A stretch of 64,000 nt of DNA from G965229605 sp965229605 (GCA_965229605.1 OZ245892.1:2294001-2358000); one strand, 5' to 3'; numbered from the stretch's first letter, positions 1 to 8,760 are shown. Numbers and translations are program-made. Notes: a model not told the origin generated them from the sequence alone.

Positions 1-1252
1 GCCATGTCCGGGTGAGGTGATTGAGTCCGTGATCAAATGTTGTGAGCGGATAGAGCACGCCGACGGCCAGCACGGCGCCGGGCAGGGCATAGCCACTGGT
101 GGCCAGTCGCGCTATTGCGGCGAGAAAGCGGGAGCGGGTCAGGCGTGTTCCATAGGCCAGAAAAAGCCCGAGTACGGCGAGAATAGCGGCGGTTATCAAG
201 GCGAAAGTCAGGCTGGTTATGACACTGTTGAGCAGGGCGGGGTTGGCCTGTGCTTGCCAGTGGCGCAGGCTTAAATAGCCCAGATAGACGGCGGGAATAA
301 CAAAGCCGAGCATTGGCGGAATGCAACAGAGCAAACCGGTTAAAAGCGGAGCAAGGTTAATGGCTCGGCGCGGAAAATGAGGTTTTTGCGATGGTGTTGC
401 ATGGGTGTCCGGCATGTTTTCGGGCAACGCATCGTCATTGGCGTGCGGGGCTTTATGCACAGTTGTTGGTGTGGTCAAACTTCGCCCAGGTGGCTGCGTG
501 ATATACTGGAGTGCAACCAGCGCGGCGGCAATCACCAGCATGGAAAGGGCCAGCCGGGCGGCGGCACCGGGTGCGCCAAGTGACTGCCAGAGTTCAAAAA
601 TCCCGGTGCTGAGGCTATGCACGCCAAGGAAGCTGGTCACGCCAAAATCGCTGAGGGTTTCCAGCATGACCAGGGTTAGCCCGATCATGATGGCAGGCCA
701 GGCGACTGGTAGAGCAAGGCGCCAGAAACAGTAAAGGCGGCCCCGTCCAAGGCTGCGTCCGGCTTCAAATAATCGCTGCGGTTGTTCACGAAAAGCGGCG
801 CGGGCCAGCAGATAGACGTAAGGGTAAAGCGCCAGGCTGAGGATAATCACCGCCCCTGTTATGCCCCTCAAAGATAGTGATGTTGTCAAGATTTCGGCAT
901 AGACAAAGCTGGACAGATAGGCGGGCATGGCAAGCGGCAGGACCAGCATAAAATCAATCAGCCGCCGCAGCTGCACGTCTATAAGACTTCGGCCTTTTAA
1001 AGGAGGCAGATACACGGTCATAGCCCAGGCAGTCGCGGTGCCGATAAACCCGGCAAGCCCGCCGACACAGGCGATCAGGATCAGGCTGTTTGTTCCATAG
1101 ACCGGGAGGATTTGTGACAGGAACTGTGAAAGACGGAGGTCTCCGGCATAGATATCTGGCGAAAGGGCGAGCAGCAGCACCCCGATAACGGGCAGCAGCA
1201 ATAGCGCGGCAAGTTTTCCGCCCCCCAATCTCCAGAGCAATAAATGACGCAT
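1..1252 (-). CDS. Iron(III)-type ABC transporter permease, 3' part beyond left edge
   Basis: Membrane permease of the FbpB/SfuB family, which moves ferric iron delivered by a periplasmic binding protein. Reading the minus strand from the ATG at 1252 gives an open frame of about 417 codons that runs off the left edge, so the C-terminus is missing. It starts MRHLLLWRLGGG, has many hydrophobic segments, and shows the ABC permease loop EAGRSLGRGRLYCFWRLALP (EAA motif) about halfway. A hydrophilic linker separates two permease halves, as expected for FbpB. It starts 20 bp after the binding-protein gene on the same strand, so the two are one operon. No clear Shine-Dalgarno sequence is seen. The substrate (iron) is inferred from the neighbour and its Fur box. 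Confidence 0.85.
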   Translation of the reverse strand, partial: MRHLLLWRLGGGKLAALLLLPVIGVLLLALSPDIYAGDLRLSQFLSQILPVYGTNSLILIACVGGLAGFIGTATAWAMTVYLPPLKGRSLIDVQLRRLIDFMLVLPLAMPAYLSSFVYAEILTTSLSLRGITGAVIILSLALYPYVYLLARAAFREQPQRLFEAGRSLGRGRLYCFWRLALPVAWPAIMIGLTLVMLETLSDFGVTSFLGVHSLSTGIFELWQSLGAPGAAARLALSMLVIAAALVALQYITQPPGRSLTTPTTVHKAPHANDDALPENMPDTHATPSQKPHFPRRAINLAPLLTGLLCCIPPMLGFVIPAVYLGYLSLRHWQAQANPALLNSVITSLTFALITAAILAVLGLFLAYGTRLTRSRFLAAIARLATSGYALPGAVLAVGVLYPLTTFDHGLNHLTRTW

Positions 1253-1271
1253 GGAAGGACGGAAAAGCGGG

Positions 1272-2306
1272 TTACTGGTTAATCCCGACATCCTGCACAA
1301 TGGTCAGGGCGGCTTGTCGATTTTTGACAATGTCGGAAAAAGAGGCCGAATCCGGGTTTAAACTCTCCCAGCCCGCCGCCCCTGTCGAGGCTTGCGCATT
1401 CACCGGATACTCATGATTGCCGCTGGCATAGAAGGTTTGCGATTCAACCGTGAGCATAAATTCCAGCAGTTGCCGGGCCAATTCTGCACGCGGGCTATGG
1501 GCAGTAACGAAGGCGCCGGACAGATTGACATGGGTTCCGGCCTCTTTAAACGTCAGGAAAAGCGGCTGCACTTTTTCAGCAAAGACCTTGTCGTCCGGGT
1601 TATCCTTCATCACGCCAAGATAGTAACTATTGCCAAGGCCAAGCGCGCATTCGCCATTGGCAACGCCGCGAATTTGCGCCCGGTCATTGCCTTGTGGTGG
1701 CCGGGCGAGGTTGTCTTTAATGCCCTGCACCCAGCTGCGGGCGGCTTCTTCTCCATAATGGTGGATATAGGCCGCAATCAGCCCGATATTATAGGCATGG
1801 CTGCCAGAGCGCATACAGATTTGCCCTTTAAAGCGCGGGTCCGAAAGCTCTTCATAGGTTTGCGGCAAGTCAGCCGGGGAAGCATCGCGCGGGGCATAAA
1901 TAATCCGGGCGCGCATTGTCAGACCCACCCATTGATTGTCCGGCCCGCGAAAAGCCGCAGGCACGATCTCTTGAATGGAGGAATCCGTCATCGGCTGTGC
2001 CAGCCCGCGATCAACCCCGGCAAGCAATGAAAGCGCATCAGAGGTCAAAAAGATATCAGCCGGACTCAAGTCACCTTCTTGCGCCAGGCGTTCTAAAAGC
2101 GCGCTTTTCCCGTAAAGGGTGCGCACCTTGACGCCGGTTTGCTCGGTAAAGCGGTCAAAAATTGGTTCGATCAGATAGGATTGGCGGGTTGAATAGACAT
2201 TCAGGGAGGTATCTTGTGCGAAAGCAGGACTTGCTGGCAACGCAATGACCAATCCGACAAGCGCAAGGCAAAGACAGCTTGAAAGGCTTTTAAAAACAAT
2301 AGACAT
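1272..2306 (-). CDS. Periplasmic iron(III)-binding protein of ABC transporter (FbpA family)
   Basis: Extracytoplasmic solute-binding protein that would capture ferric iron for the adjacent permease. I place the start at 2306 (MSIVFKSLSSCLCLALVGLV…AFAQD), which gives a clean signal peptide cut after AFA and a 344-residue protein, usual for the family. The frame stays open up to an ATG at 2387, but that ATG lies inside the -35 box and the extra residues span the Fur box, so it cannot be used. Body motifs typical of FbpA/Idi proteins include LNVYSTRQSYLIEPIFDRFTEQTGV near the mature N-terminus and GNSYYLGVM with paired tyrosines that can bind Fe(III). The upstream Fur-like operator implies repression by iron. 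Confidence 0.88.
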   Translation of the reverse strand: MSIVFKSLSSCLCLALVGLVIALPASPAFAQDTSLNVYSTRQSYLIEPIFDRFTEQTGVKVRTLYGKSALLERLAQEGDLSPADIFLTSDALSLLAGVDRGLAQPMTDSSIQEIVPAAFRGPDNQWVGLTMRARIIYAPRDASPADLPQTYEELSDPRFKGQICMRSGSHAYNIGLIAAYIHHYGEEAARSWVQGIKDNLARPPQGNDRAQIRGVANGECALGLGNSYYLGVMKDNPDDKVFAEKVQPLFLTFKEAGTHVNLSGAFVTAHSPRAELARQLLEFMLTVESQTFYASGNHEYPVNAQASTGAAGWESLNPDSASFSDIVKNRQAALTIVQDVGINQ

Positions 2307-2334
2307 AACCTGCGCTTCTTTTCCTATAGCAATA

Positions 2335-2355
2335 TGAGATTGATAATCATTCTCA
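2335..2355 (-). promoter_or_regulatory. Fur-box-like operator for the iron transporter operon
   Basis: A 21-bp palindrome with 9 of 10 base pairs matching around a central base (half-site TGAGATTGAT, mirrored as ATCATTCTCA). It matches the Fur consensus core GATAATCATT. It sits just downstream of the predicted -10 box and 28 bp before the fbpA-like ATG, where a bound repressor would block transcription. In alphaproteobacteria the regulator could be Fur or a paralogue such as Irr or Mur; sequence alone does not separate them. Confidence 0.75.
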
Positions 2356-2360
2356 CCGTT

Positions 2361-2387
2361 ACTATAGAGCAGACACTGGCTTGTCAA
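2361..2387 (-). promoter_or_regulatory. Sigma-70-type promoter of fbpA-like gene
   Basis: On the minus strand a perfect -35 box TTGACA (2387–2382) is followed after 15 bp by TATAGT (2366–2361). The spacing is short; a shifted -10 reading (TAGTAA) would give 17 bp. The Fur-like palindrome begins 5 bp downstream, so it overlaps the expected transcription start. Confidence 0.6.
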
Positions 2388-2431
2388 CGTCCCACCTGAA
2401 ATTTCTTGAAATGTATTTTTGGGATATAACT

Positions 2432-3001
2432 CTACCGGGCCATGGCGTAAAATTCGTCATTGGCCCGCATAGAGGTGAAATTTGCCATCCGGTTTGACAT
2501 GCCGAAAAAGGCGGTGATCCCGGCGATATCCCAGATATCCTCGTCCTCCAGACCGTGGCTGCGCAAAAGCTCAAAGTCAGCATCGGAAACGGAACGCGAG
2601 TCATTGGATACTTTCATGGCAAAATCCAGCATGGCTTTCTGGCGTTCGGTGAGATCGGCCTTGCGGTAATTGACTGCCACCTGATCAGCAATCAACGGGT
2701 TTTTAGCCCGCACCCGCAAAATCGCCCCATGGGCAATCACGCAATATTGGCAGCCGTTATCGTTAGACGTGGCGACAACAATCATTTCCTTTTCAGCCTG
2801 CGTCAGATTGCCGTCCCGCTTCATCAGCGCATCATGATAGGCCATGAAGGCCCGAAGCTCGGCAGGGCGATGGGCAAGCGCCAAAAAGACATTGGGGATA
2901 AAGCCGCTTTTTTCCTGAATGGTCTGAATAAGCTGCTGAATATCTTCAGGCAGATCGGCAAGTTTTGGCACCGGAAAACGGCTGATCGGTTTATTGTCCA
3001 T
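2432..3001 (-). CDS. AhpD-like / carboxymuconolactone decarboxylase family protein (peroxidase-related)
   Basis: A 189-residue cytoplasmic all-helical protein of the AhpD/CMD superfamily, in the 'uncharacterised peroxidase-related enzyme' subgroup. The signature is the redox motif CQYC-x2-H (NDNGCQYCVIAHG, about residues 83–92), preceded by a conserved glutamate in LTQAEKEMIVVATS. The N-terminus (SRFPVPKLADLPEDIQ) and the C-terminal half (DLTERQKAMLDFAMKVSNDS…LRSHGLEDEDIWDI) are typical of this subgroup. It would use the cysteine pair to reduce a peroxide or act in a related thiol reaction; the real substrate is unknown. It lies 23 bp after acuI on the same strand and is probably co-transcribed with it. 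Confidence 0.85.
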   Translation of the reverse strand: MDNKPISRFPVPKLADLPEDIQQLIQTIQEKSGFIPNVFLALAHRPAELRAFMAYHDALMKRDGNLTQAEKEMIVVATSNDNGCQYCVIAHGAILRVRAKNPLIADQVAVNYRKADLTERQKAMLDFAMKVSNDSRSVSDADFELLRSHGLEDEDIWDIAGITAFFGMSNRMANFTSMRANDEFYAMAR

Positions 3002-3024
3002 GATGGATTTGGTCCTTCCGGGGT

Positions 3025-4005
3025 TTATGTTTTAACATTGACGACAATCCGGCCCCGGGTTTTGCCCTCAAGCTGGTCCGCCGCCTTGGTCAGGGTGTCC
3101 GCCAGTGAAATTTCAGTCATCATGGCATCAATATGTTTGAGATCAAGGTCTTTTGCCAGCCGATTCCAGGCTTCAATCCGTTCAACTTTTGGCCGATAGA
3201 CACTGTCCACGCCCGCCAGAGTCACCCCGCGCAAAATAAACGGCATGACGGTTGCGGGCAGATCAAACCCCTGCGCCAGCCCACAGGCTGCCACTGTCCC
3301 GCCATATTTGGTGGTAGCACAGATATTGGCCAACGTATGGCTGCCAACCGCATCAATGCCGCCAGCCCAGCGTTCCTTGCCAAGCGGGCGGCCTTTTTCA
3401 GCCAGTTCGGCGCGATCCATGATATCTGCTGCCCCCAGGCTTTTCAGATAATCGGCTTCCGATGCCCGCCCGGTTGAAGCCACGACCGTATAGCCCAGCT
3501 TGCTTAAAAGCGCGATGGCAACCGATCCAACGCCGCCGCCTGCCCCGGTCACAATCACCGGCCCTTGATCAGGAGTCACCCCGTTCTTCTCAAGCGCCAT
3601 CACGCACAGCATCGCCGTATAACCTGCGGTGCCAATCGCCATTGTCTGTTTGGCACTAAAGGCCTCTGGCCGCTTGATCAGCCAGTCAGCTTTCAAGCTG
3701 GCCTGCTCTGCCAGCCCGCCCCAATGGACCTCTCCCACACCCCAGCCATTTAAAAGCACATTGTCTCCAACGCTAAAGTCTGCGCTGCTGCTTTGCGTCA
3801 CCGTGCCCGCAAGGTCAATCCCCGGCACCATCGGAAAATTCCGCACAACCGGCGAAGCCCCGCTGATCGCCAGACTATCCTTATAATTCATCGTCGAATA
3901 ATCGACCGCAATCCGGACATCGCCTTCAGGCAACTGGCTCTCATCCACGGTTTCCAACTGTGCTTTGTAACCGCTATCGTCTTTGGTAATTAAAATGGCA
4001 CGCAT
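3025..4005 (-). CDS. acuI: Acrylyl-CoA reductase AcuI / YhdH-type quinone oxidoreductase
   Basis: An NADPH-dependent medium-chain reductase without zinc ligands, 326 residues, usual for the AcuI/YhdH group. AcuI reduces acrylyl-CoA to propionyl-CoA in the breakdown of acrylate (including that from DMSP) and detoxifies this electrophile. Recognisable parts are DYSTMNYKDSLAISG and FPMVPGIDLAGTV in the catalytic domain, and the Rossmann nucleotide site VIVTGAGGGVGSVAIALL (about residues 150–167). The C-terminus KTRGRIVVNV is typical. No dmd or ddd genes are visible, although prpE (37484–39394) supplies a compatible CoA ligase. Assignment to AcuI rather than a general YhdH enzyme rests on family similarity. 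Confidence 0.82.
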   Translation of the reverse strand: MRAILITKDDSGYKAQLETVDESQLPEGDVRIAVDYSTMNYKDSLAISGASPVVRNFPMVPGIDLAGTVTQSSSADFSVGDNVLLNGWGVGEVHWGGLAEQASLKADWLIKRPEAFSAKQTMAIGTAGYTAMLCVMALEKNGVTPDQGPVIVTGAGGGVGSVAIALLSKLGYTVVASTGRASEADYLKSLGAADIMDRAELAEKGRPLGKERWAGGIDAVGSHTLANICATTKYGGTVAACGLAQGFDLPATVMPFILRGVTLAGVDSVYRPKVERIEAWNRLAKDLDLKHIDAMMTEISLADTLTKAADQLEGKTRGRIVVNVKT

Positions 4006-4173
4006 GATTTTTCCTTATTTTTGAGAGGTATTACGAGATATCTGACGTTCTTGCCCCGGCAACTAATCTGCCAATAGTCTGCCAATAGTCTATACCATCT
4101 TTTCCGGAAATATCCTTTTTGGCAAGCAATTTTGCTTGGCGTTTGATTTAAAGGGGGCTAGAGACATTTTGAT

Positions 4174-4581
4174 CGGGGGGGTTGGCGGTCGCGCTGGCAT
4201 TTGCTGGTGAGGAAAGTCCGGGCTCCACGCAATCAGGATGCCGGGTAACGCCCGGCGGGGCTTAAGAGGCCTTAGGGACAGCGCCACAGAAAGAGTACCG
4301 CTTTTTGATTGGAGGGATTATTTATGGTCCTGGATATCTTGAGCAAGGGTGAAAAGGTGCGGTAAGAGCGCACCGCGCTGGCAGCAATGTCGGTGGCATG
4401 GCAAGCCCCATCCGGAGCAAGGCTGAATAGGAATGAGGGTGATCTTTAGGGATTTACCAAGCGAGTTTGCGCGCTTCATTCGGGTTAGCTGCATGAGCGT
4501 TTCGGCAACGGGGCGCCAAGATGAATGATCGCCTCCCGCTTTGTTTTGGCGGCAGACAGAACCCGGCTTATAGCCCCCCCG
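4174..4581 (+). ncRNA. rnpB: RNase P RNA (catalytic subunit), bacterial type A
   Basis: The RNA that matures tRNA 5' ends. The universally conserved P4/CR-I segment GAGGAAAGTCCGGGCTCCAC occurs near the 5' end, and the 3' end carries ACAGAACCCGGCTTATAG, the matching CR-V strand and post-P4 sequence. Terminal helix P1 can be drawn directly: C4174 and the G run 4175–4181 pair with the C run 4574–4580 and G4581, so the ends are set by pairing. The ~408-nt length suits alphaproteobacteria. It is followed by the promoter region of the MEMO fusion gene. A short minus-strand frame overlapping the 5' end is spurious. Confidence 0.93.
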
Positions 4582-4676
4582 GTCGTGATTTTCTTTGAGA
4601 GTGATCTGGCACTGGTATAATGGTGTAAATCGGGTTAAAGGTAGAGGGGGTTATGAAGGATATGGAGGATTAAGCG

Positions 4677-6104
4677 ATGATTCGCCCGGAAGCGGTTGCT
4701 GGTCAGTTTTACCCTGCGGATGCGGATATTTTGCGCCGGGATGTTCTTTCGTTTATGGACCATTCTGAGGATGCTTCAAAGGCAGGGAGTTTCTGGCCAA
4801 AAGCTTTAATAGGCCCTCATGCGGGGTATGTTTATTCGGGCGAGATAGCCGGGACGGCGCATCATTTATGGAAACCGGCGCAAGGCACGATCAAGCGGAT
4901 TGTGATGCTGGGGCCTAGTCATCGGGTGGCGATTCGGGGGATTGCGACGACGGCGGCTGATCGCTGGCGCACGCCGCTTGGCGAGATTGCGATTGACCGG
5001 GAGGCGATTGAGCGGGCGTTGAAATTTCCTTCGGTGCGTATAGAGGACCGGGCCCATGATCAAGAACACGGGCTGGAAGTCCATTTGCCTTTTTTGCAGG
5101 AAGTCTTGGGAGATTTTCAGCTTGTGCCGTTTGTGACGGGCATGGCCGAGACCGGGGAGGTCAGTCAGCTTCTGGATGAATTATGGGGCGGGCCAGAGAC
5201 CGGCATCGTGATATCGACTGATTTGAGTCATTATCTTGATTATGACACGGCGACGGCGCTGGATGGCAAGACTGCCAAAGCGGTGGAGGCTCTTGACTGG
5301 CTGTCGATTGGCCGGGAGCAGGCTTGCGGGCGGATTGCGATGAATGGATTGATTCATACGGCACGCAAGCGCGGCTTAAGCATTGCGCGCACCGGGCTGT
5401 GCAATTCCGGCGATACGGCGGGGACAAAGGACCGGGTGGTGGGCTATGGGGCCTGGGTCCTCTACGAACCAGAAGAATCAGATAAATCAGAAGAAGCAAA
5501 TGAACCAGAGGAAACAAATAAAGAAACAACATTTGTTCATCCCGACGAAGAATTGATTGCCAATTACGGACAAAATCTTTTGCAGCTGGCCCGCCAGGCT
5601 CTGGATATCGCTGTGCGGAAAAAGGGCACGCCGCAGGTTAATAAAGACCGTCTGCCCCCTGATCTGTCGCAAAAGCGGGCGGTTTTTGTAACCCTGGAAA
5701 AGGGGGGGCGTTTGCGCGGCTGCATTGGCTCGTTGGAGGCCCATCGCCCGCTGGTTGATGATATCTGCATGAATACCTATGGCGCGGCCTTGCGCGACAA
5801 TCGCTTTCCGCCGGTTGCCCCGCAGGAATTGCGCGATATTCAGCTTTCGCTTTCGCTGCTCAGCCAGCCAGAGCCCATGGAATTTACCGATGAAGCTGAT
5901 TTGCTGGCCCGTTTGCGCCCCGGGGAGGATGGGTTGATTATCACCGATCAGGGGCATCGGGCGACCTATCTGCCGATGGTGTGGGAACAAATCCCGAAGC
6001 CTGCGCAGTTTCTTAACAGTTTAAAGCGCAAAGCCGGTTTGCCAGAAAACCACTGGTCAGACAGTTTCAAGGTCTGGCGCTATGGCGCAACCAAATTGTC
6101 ATAA
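4677..6104 (+). CDS. MEMO–AMMECR1 fusion (AmmeMemoRadiSam system proteins B and A in one chain)
   Basis: A 475-residue fusion. Residues 1–265 are a MEMO1-family domain (dioxygenase-like fold): RPEAVAGQFYPAD, then GPHAGYVYSGE with His48, LGPSHRV with His82, and LCNSGDTAG carrying the cysteine that matches the third residue of the human MEMO copper site. A very acidic linker (EPEESDKSEEANEPEETNKE) leads to an AMMECR1 domain from about residue 290: KRAVFVTLEKGGRLRGCIGSLEA, then AALRDNRFPPVA. The start is supported by GGAGG upstream. The third member of the system, a radical SAM protein, is not in the window. The biochemical role of the bacterial system is unsettled; the fusion says the two act together. 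Confidence 0.9.
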   Translation: MIRPEAVAGQFYPADADILRRDVLSFMDHSEDASKAGSFWPKALIGPHAGYVYSGEIAGTAHHLWKPAQGTIKRIVMLGPSHRVAIRGIATTAADRWRTPLGEIAIDREAIERALKFPSVRIEDRAHDQEHGLEVHLPFLQEVLGDFQLVPFVTGMAETGEVSQLLDELWGGPETGIVISTDLSHYLDYDTATALDGKTAKAVEALDWLSIGREQACGRIAMNGLIHTARKRGLSIARTGLCNSGDTAGTKDRVVGYGAWVLYEPEESDKSEEANEPEETNKETTFVHPDEELIANYGQNLLQLARQALDIAVRKKGTPQVNKDRLPPDLSQKRAVFVTLEKGGRLRGCIGSLEAHRPLVDDICMNTYGAALRDNRFPPVAPQELRDIQLSLSLLSQPEPMEFTDEADLLARLRPGEDGLIITDQGHRATYLPMVWEQIPKPAQFLNSLKRKAGLPENHWSDSFKVWRYGATKLS

Positions 6105-6960
6105 AATGCAATCAGGGTTGTTTGATGAATTGGGGATTGATGCACAGGCCTTGATTGACCTTTCCTGCGCGGCGGGAGAGGAAATTATGAAAATCTATGA
6201 AGAAATGCCGCCGGATGGTTTGCAAAAGGCGACCTATAAAAAGGACCGCACCCCGGTGACTGAAGCCGATTATGAATCGGAGCGGATTATCCTGTCGGGA
6301 TTGCGCAGCCTCTATCCCGATATCATGGTGGTGTCTGAGGAAGAACAAGCGGCCCGACCCGCGTTTTCGCCTGAACAGGCGGCTTTGCCTCCGACTTTGC
6401 CCGAGGTCTTCTTTCTGGTTGATCCTTTGGATGGAACCCGTGAATTTCTGGATAAAAATGGCGAATTTACGGTCAATATCGCCCTGATGGTCCGGCATAA
6501 ACCGATCTTTGGGGTTATTCTGGCCCCGGCCCTGGATATCCTCTATTATGGAGGCCGAAAAGATGAAAAACAAGGCTCTTTCAAGCGAGTCAACGGGGCT
6601 GACCAGCCGATCACCTGCCGTCCGCAACCGGCGCAGGATTTAACGGTGGTTATGAGCCGCCGCCACGGCGATCTGGACGGCATAAACCGGGCTCTTTCGC
6701 CCTATGCTGTCACGGAACGAATCAACGCCGGGAGTTCTTTAAAGTTCTGCCTTTTGGCTGAAGGCAAGGCCGATGCCTATCCCCGGCTGGGGCGGACGAT
6801 GGAATGGGACACCGCTGCCGGGCAAGCCATTCTGGAAGGCGCAGGCGGCCAAGTCTGCCATCTTGACCGCAGACTGTTTGACTATGGAAAACGGCAGGAT
6901 TATGCCAATCCGTCTTTTGTGGCCTGGGGGTTTGCCCCCCCTGCTTCCAGTGACACATAA
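6082..6960 (+). CDS. cysQ: 3'(2'),5'-bisphosphate nucleotidase CysQ
   Basis: An inositol-monophosphatase-superfamily enzyme that hydrolyses PAP (adenosine 3',5'-bisphosphate), the by-product of sulfate assimilation, to AMP. Both metal-binding signatures are present: DPLDGTREFLDKNGEFTVNIALM (about residue 112) and WDTAAGQAILEGAGG near the C-terminus; the first metal-site glutamates are in VVSEEEQA. It overlaps the preceding fusion gene by 23 bp if the ATG at 6082 is used; a second ATG at 6106, 1 bp after that stop, is an equally good start giving 284 residues. The stop codon lies inside the 8-bp repeat bordering the inserted element downstream, so the insertion spared the gene. Confidence 0.88.
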   Translation: MAQPNCHKMQSGLFDELGIDAQALIDLSCAAGEEIMKIYEEMPPDGLQKATYKKDRTPVTEADYESERIILSGLRSLYPDIMVVSEEEQAARPAFSPEQAALPPTLPEVFFLVDPLDGTREFLDKNGEFTVNIALMVRHKPIFGVILAPALDILYYGGRKDEKQGSFKRVNGADQPITCRPQPAQDLTVVMSRRHGDLDGINRALSPYAVTERINAGSSLKFCLLAEGKADAYPRLGRTMEWDTAAGQAILEGAGGQVCHLDRRLFDYGKRQDYANPSFVAWGFAPPASSDT

Positions 6961-7045
6961 TATGGAGAATTATATCTCAAAGTAACATTTTATGTTGCCC
7001 AATGTGACTCTGTGATATAGCATGTGGTCGTATCAGGAGGCAAAT

Positions 7046-7489
7046 ATGGCAAGAGCAAACATGGCAAGAAAACTACCGGAAAAACATGAACGCAATGGCT
7101 TGACGCTTATGCAGATCGCAGAAATGTTCGGGGATGAAGAAAAGGCCCGCAAGTGGATTGAGGAACAGCGCTGGCCCGAAGGTCCGCATTGCCCCCACTG
7201 TGGTTCCGTAAACGTGAAAGTTGGCGTCCCTCACAAAAGCATGACGCATCGCTGCAATGACTGCCCCAAGAAGCCTATGTTTACCGTCCGGGTAGGTAGC
7301 GTCATGCAGGGATCGAAACTACCCTATCGTGTGTGGGCTGTTGGGATTTACCTGTTCACGACCAACCTGAAGGGTATTTCGAGTATGAAGCTGCATCGCG
7401 AGCTTGGCATTGGTCAAAAAGCCGCCTGGTTTATGCTGCACCGGCTACATGAAGCTTATTCGTCCAATAGTCCTGTTTTTGACGGTTAA
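7046..7489 (+). pseudogene. IS1595-family transposase, N-terminal fragment
   Basis: A 147-residue frame starting at 7046 behind a perfect AGGAGG. It contains the IS1595 N-terminal region: KHERNGLTLMQIAEMFGDEEKARKWIEEQRWPEG, then a zinc ribbon (CPHCGS and CNDCPKK), then the helix-turn-helix-like GISSMKLHRELGIGQKAAWFMLHRLHEAY. It stops at SNSPVFDG, exactly where a full transposase continues with the DDE catalytic domain. The catalytic domain is absent downstream; the next gene is a methyltransferase. The fragment could not transpose by itself but may still bind DNA. An upstream ATG at 7022 lacks a ribosome site. Confidence 0.8.
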
Positions 7490-7513
7490 CGAATTGAGCA
7501 GTGAGGCAAGAGC

Positions 7514-8263
7514 ATGACGTTGCAAGAAACAAATACATATGCTTCGGATGAAATCACATCTGACAACAAGAGGCGGGTGAAAAACGGGGAGGCCACAACA
7601 GATTTGGTGCTTAGTGCATCAACCGAAGGCAACCAGGTTATTTTTCCTCAGATTCTGGACCTGTATTTGAAGCGCGGCAGTGTTATTGCCGATGTAACCT
7701 ATGGAAAGGGCGTCTTTTGGCGCAATGTTGATCCGGAGGCATATACGCTCAAGGCAACAGACATTCAAACTGGAACTGATTGTCGAAATCTTCCGTATGA
7801 AGATGGCGCGATTGATTGCGTGGTTCTTGATCCGCCTTACATGCACTCCCCCGGTGGTTCTGCTTATGGTGGCTCTGCTTATGGGGACGACTCCCCGTTT
7901 GAGAGTCATTACCGAAATAATGCAACGGGAAATCAGACAGCCAGCAAATATCATGAAGCGGTTTTGGAGCTTTATGTAGATTCCGGGAAAGAAGCAAAAA
8001 GAGTGTTGCGCGAGCGCGGTGTGTTAATCGTCAAGTGCCAGGATGAAGTTTGTTCAAATAGGCAACGGTTGACACATGTTGAAATAATTCAGGAATATGA
8101 AAAGATGGGTTTTGTTTGCGAGGACTTGTTTGTTGTTGTGCGGAATAATCGACCGGGTGTAAGCAGGTCTGTTCGCCAGGTACATGCGCGTAAAAATCAC
8201 TCGTATTTTCTGGTTTTTTGGAAGCAGGGAGCGGGACAAAAACGGTGGGCTTTTCCGACATGA
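7514..8263 (+). CDS. DNA methyltransferase (N6-adenine/N4-cytosine type) of a type II R-M cassette
   Basis: A 249-residue site-specific DNA methyltransferase. The S-adenosylmethionine site is GSVIADVTYGKGVFW (motif I, about residues 56–69) and the catalytic motif IV is LDPPYMHSP (DPPY at 106–109). Having motif I before motif IV with a short gap gives a compact enzyme with no large separate target-recognition domain. An odd Gly/Ser/Tyr-rich stretch (SPGGSAYGGSAYGDD) follows motif IV. Its stop overlaps the next start as ATGA, so it is translationally coupled to the presumed endonuclease. The recognition sequence cannot be read from the protein. Confidence 0.82.
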   Translation: MTLQETNTYASDEITSDNKRRVKNGEATTDLVLSASTEGNQVIFPQILDLYLKRGSVIADVTYGKGVFWRNVDPEAYTLKATDIQTGTDCRNLPYEDGAIDCVVLDPPYMHSPGGSAYGGSAYGDDSPFESHYRNNATGNQTASKYHEAVLELYVDSGKEAKRVLRERGVLIVKCQDEVCSNRQRLTHVEIIQEYEKMGFVCEDLFVVVRNNRPGVSRSVRQVHARKNHSYFLVFWKQGAGQKRWAFPT

Positions 8264-8760
8264 CGCCAATAGAGTTGTTAGTGCATGTCATAAAGCAACA
8301 TGCACCAGAGAACATATGGCAAGGTTCGGAGTTGGCTGGTTACAGGCTTCTTGGCAACACCAATAGAGGCGAAATTGGTGAGGAATTTATCCGGCAATAT
8401 CTTCAAAGGAATGGCGTAGAGGCCAGCCATGGAATACGCACATCTCCAACAGATATGAATGTGTTTGGAAAGGGATTTGAGGTAAAAACAGCTTCTCTTG
8501 GCGCAAACGGTACATTTCAATTCAATCATGTAAGGCTGGACCGCCAATATGACTATCTTCTTTGTCTTGGCATTTGCCCGAATAGAATAGTTTTCAATAT
8601 GTGGCGAAAGGGTGAGGTTGCGGAAGGTCGGGCGGGCAAACTTGCAAGAATGGCCGAAGGGCAGTCGATCACATTCAAACTAACCAAAAAGCTGGAGAGC
8701 ATGGTGGATATAGAAGAGCTTCCAGAAGCTATCAGCAGGATAAAAGGACAAGCTGAATGA
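8260..8760 (+). CDS. Probable PD-(D/E)XK restriction endonuclease paired with the methyltransferase
   Basis: A 166-residue protein whose centre fits a PD-(D/E)XK nuclease: NRGEIGEEFIRQYLQRNG (helix with Glu41), then PTDMN (Asp65) and FEVKTAS with Glu74-x-Lys76, spaced as in restriction enzymes. The preferred start is the ATG at 8260, which overlaps the methyltransferase stop (ATGA); a longer frame to 8218 has no support. Order and coupling (methyltransferase first) suit a type II cassette in which protection is made before cutting. I do not recognise the specific family, so endonuclease activity is inferred from motif and context. Confidence 0.65.
   Translation: MTPIELLVHVIKQHAPENIWQGSELAGYRLLGNTNRGEIGEEFIRQYLQRNGVEASHGIRTSPTDMNVFGKGFEVKTASLGANGTFQFNHVRLDRQYDYLLCLGICPNRIVFNMWRKGEVAEGRAGKLARMAEGQSITFKLTKKLESMVDIEELPEAISRIKGQAE

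Noticed and set aside
2307..2387. N-terminal extension of the iron-binding protein to an ATG at 2387
   Set aside because: The extension covers the -35 box, the -10 box and the Fur palindrome, and would bury the signal peptide.
4090..4287. A 65-codon minus-strand frame before the MEMO fusion
   Set aside because: It overlaps the 5' part of the RNase P RNA and has no coding features.
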